The translations under genes were made by a program, and so were the position numbers. 64,000 bases of DNA from Tolypothrix sp. FACHB-123 (GTDB taxonomy: Bacteria; Cyanobacteriota; Cyanobacteriia; Cyanobacteriales; Nostocaceae), in the NCBI RefSeq assembly GCF_014697075.1, contig NZ_JACJRE010000017.1, positions 62,001-126,000 of the forward strand. Direction: 5' to 3'. The notes beneath the pieces are model-generated. The model ran no database searches and was not told the DNA's origin. It worked only from the letters and a program-made list of their open reading frames with translations. Shown here in pieces: positions 16,539 through 26,150 of the stretch (the first letter of the stretch is position 1; each line of letters begins with the position of its first letter).

Positions 16539-17591
16539 TTATTCAGCACTAGTGGTAGGTGCCCAATTTATCCAATCTTGAGGTTTCAAGAAAGTTTCAT
16601 ATAACTCAGCTTCTGGGGTATTAGCTTCTGGCTGATACCCGTATTCCCAACGTACCAAAGGCGGTAAGGACATGAGAATTGATTCGGTACGTCCGTTGGT
16701 TTGCAGACCAAAAATTGTGCCTCGGTCATAAACCAAGTTAAATTCTACGTACCTACCCCGACGATAAAGTTGGAAATTCCGTTCGCGATCGCCATATTCA
16801 GTTTGATGACGGCGTTCAACAATGGGTAAATAAGCGGGTAAAAAGGCACTTCCACAGTCTTGCACTAAAGCAAAGATTTCTTCCCAAGTCCGCTGTGGTA
16901 ATGCGCCTACTTGGTTGCTATATTTAGCAGCTTCGCCATTGGGATCGGGGCCGCGATATATAGTACCTTGACCATCTTGGTAATCTAAGAATAGACCGCC
17001 GACACCTCTAGTTTCATCGCGATGCTTGAGGTAGAAGTATTCATCACACCAGCGCTTGAACACTTGGTAATATTCTGAGTGATGGCGATCGCAAGCCTGC
17101 TTCAATGTTTGATGGAAATGTTTCGCATCTTCGGCAAAGGGGTAGTAAGGTGTTAAATCAGCGCCACCACCAAACCACCATACCGGGCCGGCTTCAAAAT
17201 AGCGATAATTTAAATGAACGGTGGGGACATAGGGGTTACGTGGGTGTAACACCAAAGATGTTCCCGTAGCATAAAAACCATGTCCGGCTGCTTCTGGGCG
17301 TTGAGTTAAAATTGACGGCGGTAAATGGGAACCCCAAACTTCAGAAAAATTTACACCAGCTTGTTCAAAAATTGCCCCATCACGCAAAACACGCGATCGC
17401 CCACCACCACCTTCTGGACGTTGCCAACTATCTTCATGAAAACTAGCAACACCATCCAGCTTTGTCAAAGCTTGAGTAATTTCATCCTGTAACTGTTGCA
17501 TAAACCGACTTACTCGCTGTTTTGCATCAGTCGGTGGCAAGAACTTTGATGAGTCTACAGTCAGAATAGGGGCTTGAGAGTCGATCAACAT
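16539..17591 (-). CDS. hemF: oxygen-dependent coproporphyrinogen III oxidase HemF
   Basis: Converts coproporphyrinogen III to protoporphyrinogen IX with oxygen, in heme and chlorophyll synthesis. The 350-residue protein is full length and carries hallmark stretches: [30 protein letters not shown] (about residues 140-152), GGLFLDYQ and the C-terminal [28 protein letters not shown] region. No signal peptide is present, so it is cytoplasmic. It stands alone with long gaps on both sides. Its oxygen-dependent chemistry fits an oxygenic phototroph, where the radical-SAM HemN serves low-oxygen conditions. Confidence 0.97.
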   Translation of the reverse strand: MLIDSQAPILTVDSSKFLPPTDAKQRVSRFMQQLQDEITQALTKLDGVASFHEDSWQRPEGGGGRSRVLRDGAIFEQAGVNFSEVWGSHLPPSILTQRPEAAGHGFYATGTSLVLHPRNPYVPTVHLNYRYFEAGPVWWFGGGADLTPYYPFAEDAKHFHQTLKQACDRHHSEYYQVFKRWCDEYFYLKHRDETRGVGGLFLDYQDGQGTIYRGPDPNGEAAKYSNQVGALPQRTWEEIFALVQDCGSAFLPAYLPIVERRHQTEYGDRERNFQLYRRGRYVEFNLVYDRGTIFGLQTNGRTESILMSLPPLVRWEYGYQPEANTPEAELYETFLKPQDWINWAPTTSAE

Positions 17592-18091
17592 AGCACAGAT
17601 TCCCGTACCTAAATTACATTTCCCAAAACCAGAAATTCTTTAATTAAAATTTCTTAATTAAAACAATCTCTGAACCAAACAAGAAGTAAAATTTGCTTTT
17701 TTCTTACTGGTCAAGCATTTATACGATTGATTAGCAAGACTAGAGTTATTTTCCCTCAAATGCGTATAGGCTTGTATATTGAACGAAGTTTTTTTTTATT
17801 TCTTGATAAATAGGTTCTGGTATTTACACCAGACTCTGGCGAATTAGTCACCAGCACTCACAATCTTGATAATGCAAGGTCTGAGACTGAACTGCTCAAG
17901 ATTTGGACACCGGAATTCAAAATGGTGTTTTACACATGGGGGTTGCCAACTCCCAATGATTGTACTAGTGTTTGCACCCTATGGGGCTTGCTATAGTTAG
18001 GGCAATTTTGAGAAAGTTTGATGCAAGGGCTGAGTAAAATTGCCCACCATGCCAGAGTTCCCGAAAGTGTTGAGCTAGGAGGTTTAGGCAA
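17592..18091. other. intergenic region between hemF and SRPBCC gene
   Basis: A 500-base divergent region that must hold promoters for hemF (minus) and the SRPBCC gene (plus). It is AT-rich on the hemF side. No convincing binding-site palindrome or RNA was recognised. Confidence 0.5.
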
Positions 18092-18616
18092 ATGCGGGGT
18101 TGTTTATCCAAATTCATTCAACGTAAACGTCGGCGATTTTGCGCTTCTCTAGTGCGGACATATCGAGAAATTAGTTCGGCTTCTGTAGATGAACTTTGGC
18201 AACAAGTCGTCAACTTCACTGATGTTTCTTGGCATCCGCTACTCAAAAGCACTAATGTACCCTACGGATTAGTGCCCAAACCCGGATTAATTTTCCAAGC
18301 TGTCACTCGCTTTTCACCAATTCCCATTCGGATTTTTGTTGAGCGTGTCAATCACCAAGAAATGTTGAGTATCCGAGTGCTAGCGATTCCGGGAATTGAA
18401 GAACGAATCACTTATCGAGTGGAGTCCACTGTTTGCGGCACTTGTTTATCTTATTCTGTAACACTACGCGGTTGGTTGTCACCCCTGATTTGGTCTTTGT
18501 CCCGTCCTTACGTTGATCGCGTAGCACGTAGCTTAGTTGAAGCCGTAGAAAAAGCCGCATTACAAGCAGTCTCAACTCAGAAAAAAAGCCTCAACGACAG
18601 TTGTTTTGATTTCTAA
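18092..18616 (+). CDS. SRPBCC-family (START-like) protein
   Basis: A 174-residue protein with an SRPBCC/polyketide-cyclase-like fold from about residue 20: YREISSASVDELWQQVVNFTDVSWHP is the typical first strand and helix, and VARSLVEAVEKAALQ is the long C-terminal helix. The N-terminus is strongly basic (FIQRKRRRF). Such folds bind hydrophobic ligands; the ligand is unknown. The start is supported by AGGAGG 9 bases upstream of ATG 18092. Confidence 0.75.
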   Translation: MRGCLSKFIQRKRRRFCASLVRTYREISSASVDELWQQVVNFTDVSWHPLLKSTNVPYGLVPKPGLIFQAVTRFSPIPIRIFVERVNHQEMLSIRVLAIPGIEERITYRVESTVCGTCLSYSVTLRGWLSPLIWSLSRPYVDRVARSLVEAVEKAALQAVSTQKKSLNDSCFDF

Positions 18617-18625
18617 AATTCACAG

Positions 18626-18717
18626 ACTGTTGACTGTTGACTGTCAGTACCTTTTAACAACTAACAACTGACCACTGACAACTGACCAATGACAATTGGC
18701 TATTGACCATTGACAAA
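18626..18717. repeat. degenerate 7-mer repeats
   Basis: A run of imperfect heptamers: GACTGTT, then CAACTAA/CAACTGA, CAATGAC and CATTGAC. It belongs to the same family as the perfect arrays elsewhere in the window, but is eroded. Confidence 0.7.
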
Positions 18718-18870
18718 TCTATTAATAAATCAAATATTTACCATCAATTCATTATGTACTTTTTTTAAGTTTTGTTACAGCGATCGCGGCACAATAGGAT
18801 ATCCAGATTAGTAGTTAAGTTACTTGCCACAAAAGCATTCTTCTTTTTGAAATTTGAAATTTGAATTTTT

Positions 18871-19941
18871 ATGTACGATGTCCTTGATTCCCGCTCGGTT
18901 CTAGAAGTGTTGCGACCAGTACAAGATCCAGAACTGCAAAAAAGTCTGGTAGAACTGAATATGATTCGCAATGTCAAAATTGATGCTGGCAAGGTTAGTT
19001 TCACATTAGTGTTAACCACACCCGCCTGTCCTTTGAGGGAGTTTATCGTTGAAGACTGTAAAAAAGCGGTGAACAAGCTGCCAGGCGTGACAGATGTCAG
19101 CATTGAAGTGACAGCCGAAACACCACAACAAAAAAGTTTACCCGATCGCACTGGCATTGCTGGCGTAAAAAATATCGTTGCCGTTTCCAGTGGTAAAGGC
19201 GGTGTGGGTAAGAGTACCGTAGCCGTAAACGTCGCCGTAGCTCTAGCACAGACAGGCGCTAAAGTAGGTTTACTGGACGCGGATATCTACGGCCCCAACG
19301 ATCCCACCATGCTGGGACTCAGCGATGCCCAAATTACAGTCCGTCCTGGGGAAAAAGGGGAAATCCTCGAACCTGCATTTAATCACGGCGTGAAATTAGT
19401 CTCAATGGGCTTTTTAATTGACCGAGATCAGCCAGTGATTTGGCGGGGGCCAATGTTAAATGGTGTGATTCGCCAATTTCTTTATCAAGTTGAGTGGGGA
19501 GAATTAGACTACTTAATTGTCGATATGCCTCCCGGAACCGGCGATGCCCAGTTAACTTTAACTCAAGCTGTACCGATGGCTGGAGCAGTAATTGTAACTA
19601 CACCGCAAACTGTATCTCTGCTAGATTCCCGCAAGGGCTTGCGGATGTTCCAACAGATGAATGTCCCCGTATTGGGAATAGTCGAAAATATGAGCTATTT
19701 CATCCCGCCAGATATGCCAGATAAACAATATGACATCTTTGGTTCTGGTGGCGGTGCAAAGACAGCATCAGAACTAGGAGTACCATTGTTAGGATGTGTA
19801 CCCCTAGAGATTTCCACCAGAGTAGGCGGTGATAACGGTGTACCCATAGTTGTCGCTGAACCAGATTCAGCTTCAGCCAAAGCCTTAAGTGCGATCGCAT
19901 TGTCTATTGCTGGTAAAGTATCAGTTGCCGCTTTGACATAA
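18871..19941 (+). CDS. mrp: Mrp/ApbC-family Fe-S cluster carrier ATPase
   Basis: Cytoplasmic P-loop ATPase of the Mrp/NBP35 family that carries Fe-S clusters to apoproteins. An N-terminal MIP18/DUF59 domain (about residues 5-85) is followed by the ATPase with a deviant Walker A, SSGKGGVGKST (about 107-117), and DADIYGPNDP. The usual Mrp C-terminal CxxC, expected after ENMSYF, is absent: the sequence reads ENMSYFIPPDMP. This agrees with the cyanobacterial/plastid HCF101-like pattern, where the plant protein helps assemble photosystem I clusters; a role in photosystem I here is inferred. No good ribosome binding site precedes the ATG. Confidence 0.9.
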   Translation: MYDVLDSRSVLEVLRPVQDPELQKSLVELNMIRNVKIDAGKVSFTLVLTTPACPLREFIVEDCKKAVNKLPGVTDVSIEVTAETPQQKSLPDRTGIAGVKNIVAVSSGKGGVGKSTVAVNVAVALAQTGAKVGLLDADIYGPNDPTMLGLSDAQITVRPGEKGEILEPAFNHGVKLVSMGFLIDRDQPVIWRGPMLNGVIRQFLYQVEWGELDYLIVDMPPGTGDAQLTLTQAVPMAGAVIVTTPQTVSLLDSRKGLRMFQQMNVPVLGIVENMSYFIPPDMPDKQYDIFGSGGGAKTASELGVPLLGCVPLEISTRVGGDNGVPIVVAEPDSASAKALSAIALSIAGKVSVAALT

Positions 19942-20042
19942 GAAAGTTCAATTCTATCTGGTTCCTGGGCCAAAGCCTGGGAATACAGATTTTAAGTAGA
20001 CAATAAATTTAAAATTTACTAGTTAAAGTCTCAACTCACACA

Positions 20043-21371
20043 ATGTTATTAAAAAGTGCGCTCCCCAAAATTCGCTGGAAATATTGGGTTAAACCTTGGC
20101 AGCAAGTAGATTGGTTATTATTTTGTTTGCCTATAGCTGCCAGTATCTTTGGCGGCCTCATGATTCTCAGTACGGAATTAAACCAACCAGTAACTGACTG
20201 GTGGTGGCACTGGCTGGTAGCTGGGATTGGTACAATAATTGCCTTATTTTTAGCTCGTCTGCGTTACGAAAATTTAATCCAGTGGCATTGGGTAACCTAC
20301 GGATTAACCAACTTCAGCCTCATTGCCGTGATGGTTGCTGGTACTGCTGCTAAAGGGGCACAGAGGTGGATTAGTATTGCAGGTTTTAACGTCCAACCCT
20401 CGGAGTTTGCCAAGGTAGGTATAATTATTACCCTTGCAGCGCTACTACACAAACGCACGGCTTCCAGCATCGAGAGTTTTTTTCGCGCCTTAGCAATTAC
20501 TGCTGTGCCTTGGGGATTAGTATTTTTACAACCAGACTTGGCAACATCATTAGTATTTGGAGCGATCGTCATCGGTATGCTTTACTGGGCCAATGCTAAC
20601 CCAGGCTGGATAATACTACTAATTTCTCCCATAGTTGCCGCTATTTTATTTGGTATCTCTTGGCCATTATCAGAACCGATAACCTTTAAAGAAATATCCT
20701 TTTTGAAAGAAATATCTTTAAGCCCATTAGGATTATTTTGGGCAGGCGCAATGGGTATTGTTGGTTGGCAGACTCTTCCTTGGCGAAAATTTGGGTTAGG
20801 AGCCATAGGTGCATGGAGTCTGAATATGCTGGGTGGTGAGTTAGGCGTATTTGCCTGGAACCATGTCTTGCACGACTATCAAAAAAATAGACTCAGCGTC
20901 TTTATGAACCCAGAACACGATCCTTTGGGTGCAGGTTACCACCTGATTCAATCTCGGATTGCCATAGGTGCTGGTGAAATTTGGGGCTGGGGTTTATTTA
21001 AAGGGCCGATGACTCAACTCAACTTTGTCCCCGAACAGCATACAGACTTTATTTTCTCCGCAGTCGGGGAAGAATTTGGTTTTATTGGCTGTTTGGTAGT
21101 ACTGTTTGTATTTTGTTTAATTTGCTTCCGGTTACTCCATGTAGCTCAAACTGCCAAAGATAATTTTGGCTCTTTATTAGCTATCGGCGTTTTATCAATG
21201 ATTGTATTTCAGCTGATCGTGAATATTGGCATGACAGTAGGTTTAGCACCTGTAGCCGGAATTCCCTTACCTTGGATGAGTTACGGGCGTTCTGCTATGC
21301 TGACTAACTTCATTGCTTTAGGAATAGTAGAATCCGTAGCTAACTTTCGCCAAAGGCAGAAATATTATTAG
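20043..21371 (+). CDS. rodA: SEDS peptidoglycan glycosyltransferase RodA
   Basis: Polytopic SEDS-family enzyme that polymerises lipid II during lateral wall growth, with a class B penicillin-binding protein partner not in this window. About ten hydrophobic segments and the family motifs are visible: GAQRWI followed by QPSEFAKVG (about residues 107-125), FLQPDLATSLV with the conserved aspartate, and GEEFGFIG followed by SYGRSAMLTNF at the end. An unusually long central loop carries a short duplication (FKEISFLKEISLSP). Its 442 residues are slightly long for RodA. RodA rather than FtsW is chosen from overall motif pattern; FtsW is the alternative. Confidence 0.87.
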   Translation: MLLKSALPKIRWKYWVKPWQQVDWLLFCLPIAASIFGGLMILSTELNQPVTDWWWHWLVAGIGTIIALFLARLRYENLIQWHWVTYGLTNFSLIAVMVAGTAAKGAQRWISIAGFNVQPSEFAKVGIIITLAALLHKRTASSIESFFRALAITAVPWGLVFLQPDLATSLVFGAIVIGMLYWANANPGWIILLISPIVAAILFGISWPLSEPITFKEISFLKEISLSPLGLFWAGAMGIVGWQTLPWRKFGLGAIGAWSLNMLGGELGVFAWNHVLHDYQKNRLSVFMNPEHDPLGAGYHLIQSRIAIGAGEIWGWGLFKGPMTQLNFVPEQHTDFIFSAVGEEFGFIGCLVVLFVFCLICFRLLHVAQTAKDNFGSLLAIGVLSMIVFQLIVNIGMTVGLAPVAGIPLPWMSYGRSAMLTNFIALGIVESVANFRQRQKYY

Positions 21372-21404
21372 TTAATGGGCAGTTGTTAGTTGTGATTTCC
21401 CTGA

Positions 21405-21439
21405 CAATGCCCAATGCCCAATGCCCAATGCCCAATGCC
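21405..21439. repeat. 7-base tandem repeat, 5 copies (CAATGCC)
   Basis: Five perfect copies of CAATGCC between rodA and ndhS. Confidence 0.92.
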
Positions 21440-21490
21440 CACCGACAAGTATTAAGCTATATAACAGGAAATTAAGCGAGGATAAAAATC

Positions 21491-21685
21491 ATGATCCTGC
21501 CTGGAGCAACTGTTCGCATTAAAAATCCCGCAGATACTTACTATCGCTATGAAGGACTTGTACAACGGGTAAGCGATGGCAAAGTAGCCGTATTATTTGA
21601 GGGAGGAAACTGGGATAAATTAGTTACCTTTCGCCTGAGTGAATTGGAAGCTGTAGAAACTACAGGCAAGAAGAAAGGGAAATAA
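21491..21685 (+). CDS. ndhS: NAD(P)H-quinone oxidoreductase subunit S
   Basis: A 64-residue peripheral subunit of the photosynthetic NDH-1 complex, with an SH3-like fold that forms part of the ferredoxin-binding site for cyclic electron flow. The sequence shows the family's near-invariant core: [32 protein letters not shown] and [13 protein letters not shown], with a basic tail GKKKGK. GAGGA about 10 bases upstream supports the ATG. It is not in an operon with other ndh genes, as is usual for ndhS in cyanobacteria. Confidence 0.93.
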   Translation: MILPGATVRIKNPADTYYRYEGLVQRVSDGKVAVLFEGGNWDKLVTFRLSELEAVETTGKKKGK

Positions 21686-21767
21686 TTAGTAGTTATTAGT
21701 CATTAGTTATTTGTCATTGGGCAAAGACTTATGACTAATGACTGATTGACATTGACAAAAAACTACT

Positions 21768-22421
21768 ATGCGCCTTCCTTTACCACAGTTCGCTACAGGC
21801 GATCGCCATCCTAATCATATTGCTGAGGTGATCGAAACTAATACTACGGAGTTTCTTGCTCAGTGCTTGGAACCGGAAGACTTAAGTTTTCCGCCTATGC
21901 CTCCCTTTGGTAGCTGGGTTTGTTCGACAGATGAAGAATCGGGCAATCAAATTTATGCAGTGGTATATTATGCGACTACTATGCCCATAGATTCCGTACA
22001 CCGGGCAGTAGCTTTGGGTTTATCTTTGCAAGATTTGCGCGAAGAACAACCCCAGATATTTGCCATGCTCAAAACCGAATTTCGCGCCGCGATCGTCGGC
22101 TTTGCAACACCATCCGCCAACCAAGGCTATGGTCGAGCGTATCAATATTTACCTCCTCGCCCCCCACAAATTCATCAAGCAGTTTATCGCTGTGAACCAG
22201 AAACAATTGTGAAGTTTACAGAAGAACTGGATTTTTTACAGACACTACTGTCTGTTCAAGGTGCGCCAATAGAATCACTAACGGCGGCTGCTATTCGAGC
22301 AGTTTATCAGTTACGCAAAGCTGACCGTCAATGGCTAATCAAAGCTGGACGTACTCTGAGTTTGCTATTAAAGGATGACTACGATCGCTTACGGTTCATT
22401 TTGCGCCAGGTTCACCTATAG
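21768..22421 (+). CDS. conserved cyanobacterial protein, possible HAS-barrel domain
   Basis: A 217-residue soluble protein with no signal peptide. The N-terminal half (HPNHIAEVIETNTTEFLAQC, FGSWVCSTDEESGNQIYAVVYYATT) resembles the HAS-barrel domain seen at the N-terminus of HerA-type ATPases, but the ATPase part is missing. The C-terminal half is helical (IRAVYQLRKADRQWLIKAG). I recognise it only as a conserved cyanobacterial protein; the domain assignment is tentative and the function unknown. Confidence 0.6.
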   Translation: MRLPLPQFATGDRHPNHIAEVIETNTTEFLAQCLEPEDLSFPPMPPFGSWVCSTDEESGNQIYAVVYYATTMPIDSVHRAVALGLSLQDLREEQPQIFAMLKTEFRAAIVGFATPSANQGYGRAYQYLPPRPPQIHQAVYRCEPETIVKFTEELDFLQTLLSVQGAPIESLTAAAIRAVYQLRKADRQWLIKAGRTLSLLLKDDYDRLRFILRQVHL

Positions 22422-22509
22422 CTAGTGTTTAGATGCTTGTCTAATCTAACTCAGGTAAATTAAGTTTTTTTAATTTTTACTCTAGGTGGTGTTTACAGTT
22501 ATATTGAAC

Positions 22510-22555
22510 GGGCGATTGCCTTTAGGGTAATCGCAGCTTCACTATCGCCCTTTCA
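22510..22555 (+). terminator. possible hairpin terminator
   Basis: GGGCGAT (22510-22516) pairs with ATCGCCC (22544-22550), followed by TTTC. An alternative inner stem GCGATT/AATCGC competes with it. It sits between the HAS-barrel-like gene and the antiporter. The T-run is short, so it may instead be an attenuator-like structure in the antiporter leader. Confidence 0.45.
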
Positions 22556-22565
22556 AGTTCTACCT

Positions 22566-24698
22566 ATGGAACTCATTTCCCAAGTTCTGACAATAGAACC
22601 AACCTCCCAATTACTGGGTAAGGAACCCATTGTTCCCTTCGCTATTTTGCTGGTAGTTATCTTAGTAGTGCCGATCCTTTTCGAGCGGCTCAGACTACCA
22701 GGATTAGTCGGTTTGGTTTTTGCTGGGGTAGTACTTGGCCCATCAGGCTGGAATTTATTTCAGACAGAATCAGCGATCGTGAAGTTACTAGCAGATATTG
22801 GGCTAGTTTACCTAATATTTGTCGCCGGGTTAGAAGTAGATTTAGAGCAATTCCAGCGGCAAAAAAATCGTTCCCTAGGGTTTAGCTGCTTCACTTTTAT
22901 TATTCCCTTAGTGATGCTCAGCTTGTTTGGGAAATTGTTTGGCTTTGATTGGATAGCATCAATACTCATTGGCTGTTTGTTCGCTTCCCATACTTTATTG
23001 GCATATCCCGTGCTCGATCGCTTGGGTGTTGTCAACAATGAAGCTGTCAGCGTCAGTATTGGAGCCAAGGTTTTTACTGATATTGGCGCTCTGTTAGTCT
23101 TAACCTTATGCATAGCTGTCGATAATACAGGTGGATTTAGTTTCCCCAAGCTTCTGACTTTAATCGGTTGGTTAACTATTTACGCTGTTGTCGTTTTAGC
23201 TGGCTTTGATTGGTTAGGTAAAGAGTTTTTCCGCCGTTCTGGAGGCGAAGAAGGTAACCAGTTTTTATTTGTCCTACTGACTATTTTTCTGGCGGCTGTG
23301 GGCGCTCAATTGATTGGGATAGAAAAAATTATTGGTGCCTTTTTAGCAGGTTTAGCAGTTAATGAAATTGTAGGGGAAGGGCCAGTCAAAGAAAAAGTGG
23401 TGTTTGTTGGTAGCGTCCTATTCATTCCCATTTTCTTTGTTCATTTAGGTTTATTGATTGATTTCACTACATTTACCAGCAGTACTAATCTGCAATTAAC
23501 ACTTCTGTTGGTTTTTGGTGTAATTGTTAGCAAATTAATCGCTGCATTGTTAACAAAACTGCTATACCACTACACTTGGCAAGAAATGTTAACAATGTGG
23601 TCGCTGACGATTCCTCAAGTGGGTACTACATTAGCAGCAACGTTAGTCGGATATGAAACTAAATTATTGACACCTGTAGTGTTCAATAGCGTTGTGGTTG
23701 TCATGCTTGTGACATCAACTATTGGCTCGTTAGTTACCAGTCGGGTAGCTGGGGGGTTGGCTTCATCAGTACCTCCAGAGCCAGCACCGACAAATCAACT
23801 AGAGCAAAAAATCGTAGAAACTAATAATGCTTTGACGATAGTAGTACCAATCTACAATCCCCAGACTCAGCAATATCTCATTGAATTAGCAACATTGTTA
23901 GCACGCCAAACAAATGGCAGAGTTGTACCATTAGCGATCGCTACTGCGGCGGCTCATATGGATGCACCACAGTTAGAAGCCTCTTTGCAGCGCAGCGAGC
24001 GATTATTAGCAAAAGCTACAGCCCAAAGTCGAGTCTTGGGGGTAACCGCAGAACCCTTACTACGCATTGATGATGCCTTTGCTCCAGGAATTAGCAGAGC
24101 TGCTCGCGAACAAAAAGCTAGTTTGATCGTCATGGGTTGGGGTAAACGAACTGGGCTAAGGGCGCGTTTGTTTGGTAACGTCATTGATAACGTTCTTTGG
24201 GCATCCCACTGTCCTGTAGCGGTTACGCGTTTAGTAGACTCTCCGAAAAAAATTCAACGCATATTAGTTCCGATCGAAAATTTAATGGCACCAACATTAC
24301 AGCCTGTGCATTTTGCCCAAATGTTGGCAGATTGCAATCAAGCCCAAGTTACTGTCTTGAATGTGTGCGAACGCCGCACCAGTTCTAGCAAAATTGCTGC
24401 CAAGCGATCGCATCTTGCCCTACTAGTATCTAGATTAGCTTTTGCTAATCCCCCAGAAATTCAAATTATTGCTCATGAAAATGTAGCCCAAGCCATTTTA
24501 CAAGCCGCAAGATTATATGATTTAGTGGTGTTGCCTTTTATACGTAATCACACTAGCCCTGGTGGCTTAGCTATTAGTGATGTTACTACTCAGTTAGCTA
24601 GACAACTAACTTGCTCTATTGTCATGCTGGGAGAACCACAACGTCAGCAAACAGTAGTTCTACCAACAGGAGTTCCTAGTACTACATCTAGCATGTAA
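22566..24698 (+). CDS. CPA2 cation/proton antiporter with C-terminal USP domains
   Basis: Inner-membrane Na+(K+)/H+ antiporter of the KefB/NapA (CPA2) type. About 12 hydrophobic segments span residues 20-410; the core has FAGLVLGPSGWNLF-like start motifs, VAGLEVDLEQF and the segment FLAGLAVNEIVG. The last 290 residues form two universal-stress-protein-like domains (about 415-560 and 575-690), with LIVMGWGKRTGLRARLFGNVIDNVL as the ATP-binding-type motif of the first. Such fusions are typical in cyanobacteria and probably regulate transport in response to nucleotides or stress. Ion specificity is not shown by the sequence. Confidence 0.9.
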   Translation: MELISQVLTIEPTSQLLGKEPIVPFAILLVVILVVPILFERLRLPGLVGLVFAGVVLGPSGWNLFQTESAIVKLLADIGLVYLIFVAGLEVDLEQFQRQKNRSLGFSCFTFIIPLVMLSLFGKLFGFDWIASILIGCLFASHTLLAYPVLDRLGVVNNEAVSVSIGAKVFTDIGALLVLTLCIAVDNTGGFSFPKLLTLIGWLTIYAVVVLAGFDWLGKEFFRRSGGEEGNQFLFVLLTIFLAAVGAQLIGIEKIIGAFLAGLAVNEIVGEGPVKEKVVFVGSVLFIPIFFVHLGLLIDFTTFTSSTNLQLTLLLVFGVIVSKLIAALLTKLLYHYTWQEMLTMWSLTIPQVGTTLAATLVGYETKLLTPVVFNSVVVVMLVTSTIGSLVTSRVAGGLASSVPPEPAPTNQLEQKIVETNNALTIVVPIYNPQTQQYLIELATLLARQTNGRVVPLAIATAAAHMDAPQLEASLQRSERLLAKATAQSRVLGVTAEPLLRIDDAFAPGISRAAREQKASLIVMGWGKRTGLRARLFGNVIDNVLWASHCPVAVTRLVDSPKKIQRILVPIENLMAPTLQPVHFAQMLADCNQAQVTVLNVCERRTSSSKIAAKRSHLALLVSRLAFANPPEIQIIAHENVAQAILQAARLYDLVVLPFIRNHTSPGGLAISDVTTQLARQLTCSIVMLGEPQRQQTVVLPTGVPSTTSSM

Positions 24699-25059
24699 AA
24701 TCGTTTACACAAACGCTAGATTTTATCGCTATTTTCCCGAGCTTATAATGTTAAATATATTGCTCTAATTTCTTTTTTATGTATGTAGAATTTGGCATAT
24801 TGGATTCTAAATATACTTAATATAGGTGAAGATTTGATGAATTCTAGAGTCTAAAGCTACAAACTTCAACGGATGTTTGTTATTTTGCTAATAGATAAAA
24901 GTAAGACAGAGTTGAAAAATATACCCAAGAAAACTTGGTAAATTTAACAACATATGTTTAAATAACCGTATTCTTTGGGAGTATTTTTTACCTAAAATTG
25001 GGTAATCAAAAAAATACGCACAAGAGCTATTGACAATATATGTAATTAACTGGGGAACT
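24699..25059. other. AT-rich intergenic region
   Basis: 360 bases upstream of the UDP-glucuronate decarboxylase gene. It is AT-rich and likely holds that gene's promoter and leader, but no specific -10/-35 pair, repeat or hairpin stood out. Confidence 0.5.
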
Positions 25060-26010
25060 ATGAGAATTCTAGTGACGGGTGGTGCCGGGTTTATTGGTTC
25101 TCATCTCATTGACAAACTAATAAACGATGGGCATGAAATCATTTGCTTGGATAACTTCTACACAGGTAACAAGCAAAACATACTTAAATGGTTGGATAAT
25201 CCATATTTTGAACTCATCCGCCACGATATCACCGAACCCATTAGGTTAGAAGTTGACCAGATTTATCATTTGGCTTGTCCTGCTTCTCCAGTACATTATC
25301 AGTACAATCCCGTAAAAACAGTTAAAACTAATGTGATGGGTACGCTCAACATGTTGGGATTAGCGAAGCGTGTGAAAGCAAGATTTTTCTTGGCTTCAAC
25401 CAGTGAAGTTTACGGCGATCCAGAAGTTCATCCCCAAACCGAAGAGTATAGAGGTAATGTCAATCCCATTGGGTTGCGTTCCTGCTACGACGAAGGTAAA
25501 CGTATTGCAGAGACTTTAGCTTTTGACTATTACAGGCAAAATAAAGTTGATATTCGCGTTGTGCGTATTTTCAATACCTACGGCCCCCGGATGTTAGAAA
25601 ACGATGGTCGGGTAGTAAGTAACTTTATCGTTCAAGCCTTGCGGGGTGAACCTTTAACAGTCTATGGGGATGGTTCCCAAACCCGTAGTTTCTGTTACGT
25701 CTCTGACTTAGTAGAAGGCTTTGTCCGACTAATGAATAGCGACTATGTCGGGCCAGTGAATCTGGGCAACCCTGATGAATACACCATTTTAGAATTGGCA
25801 CAGGCCGTACAAAGCCAGATTAATCCAGAAGCCAAGATTAAGTTTGAACCATTGCCTTCTGACGATCCCCGTCGCCGTCGTCCAGACATTACAAAGGCAA
25901 AAACCTTGTTAGATTGGGAACCTACCGTTCCACTACAAGAAGGGTTAAAACTCACAATAGAAGATTTCCGCAATCGGATCAAAAGTGATACAAAGCAACT
26001 AGTCTCGTGA
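25060..26010 (+). CDS. UDP-glucuronate decarboxylase (UDP-xylose synthase), SDR
   Basis: NAD-dependent extended short-chain dehydrogenase that converts UDP-glucuronate to UDP-xylose. From ATG 25060 ([16 protein letters not shown]) it is 316 residues with the glycine-rich NAD motif, [28 protein letters not shown] and the catalytic pair in CYDEGKR (Tyr and Lys four apart). Near the end, [15 protein letters not shown] is typical of bacterial UXS. An upstream TTG at 25030 adds ten residues and is less likely. The next gene makes UDP-glucuronate, so the two form one pathway, though the order is reversed relative to the reaction order. Confidence 0.93.
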   Translation: MRILVTGGAGFIGSHLIDKLINDGHEIICLDNFYTGNKQNILKWLDNPYFELIRHDITEPIRLEVDQIYHLACPASPVHYQYNPVKTVKTNVMGTLNMLGLAKRVKARFFLASTSEVYGDPEVHPQTEEYRGNVNPIGLRSCYDEGKRIAETLAFDYYRQNKVDIRVVRIFNTYGPRMLENDGRVVSNFIVQALRGEPLTVYGDGSQTRSFCYVSDLVEGFVRLMNSDYVGPVNLGNPDEYTILELAQAVQSQINPEAKIKFEPLPSDDPRRRRPDITKAKTLLDWEPTVPLQEGLKLTIEDFRNRIKSDTKQLVS

Positions 26011-26150
26011 TTAGTGTCGAGCATCGCTTTCTCACTCAGGTACAGGCTAATTTCACGATGTAGCCCTAACTATAGTCATAGCTGTACATGAGTGCCGTGT
26101 TAAAAGTTTTTCATTTGTAATAGCAACAGAAAAAACAGGAGTTAAATAGA

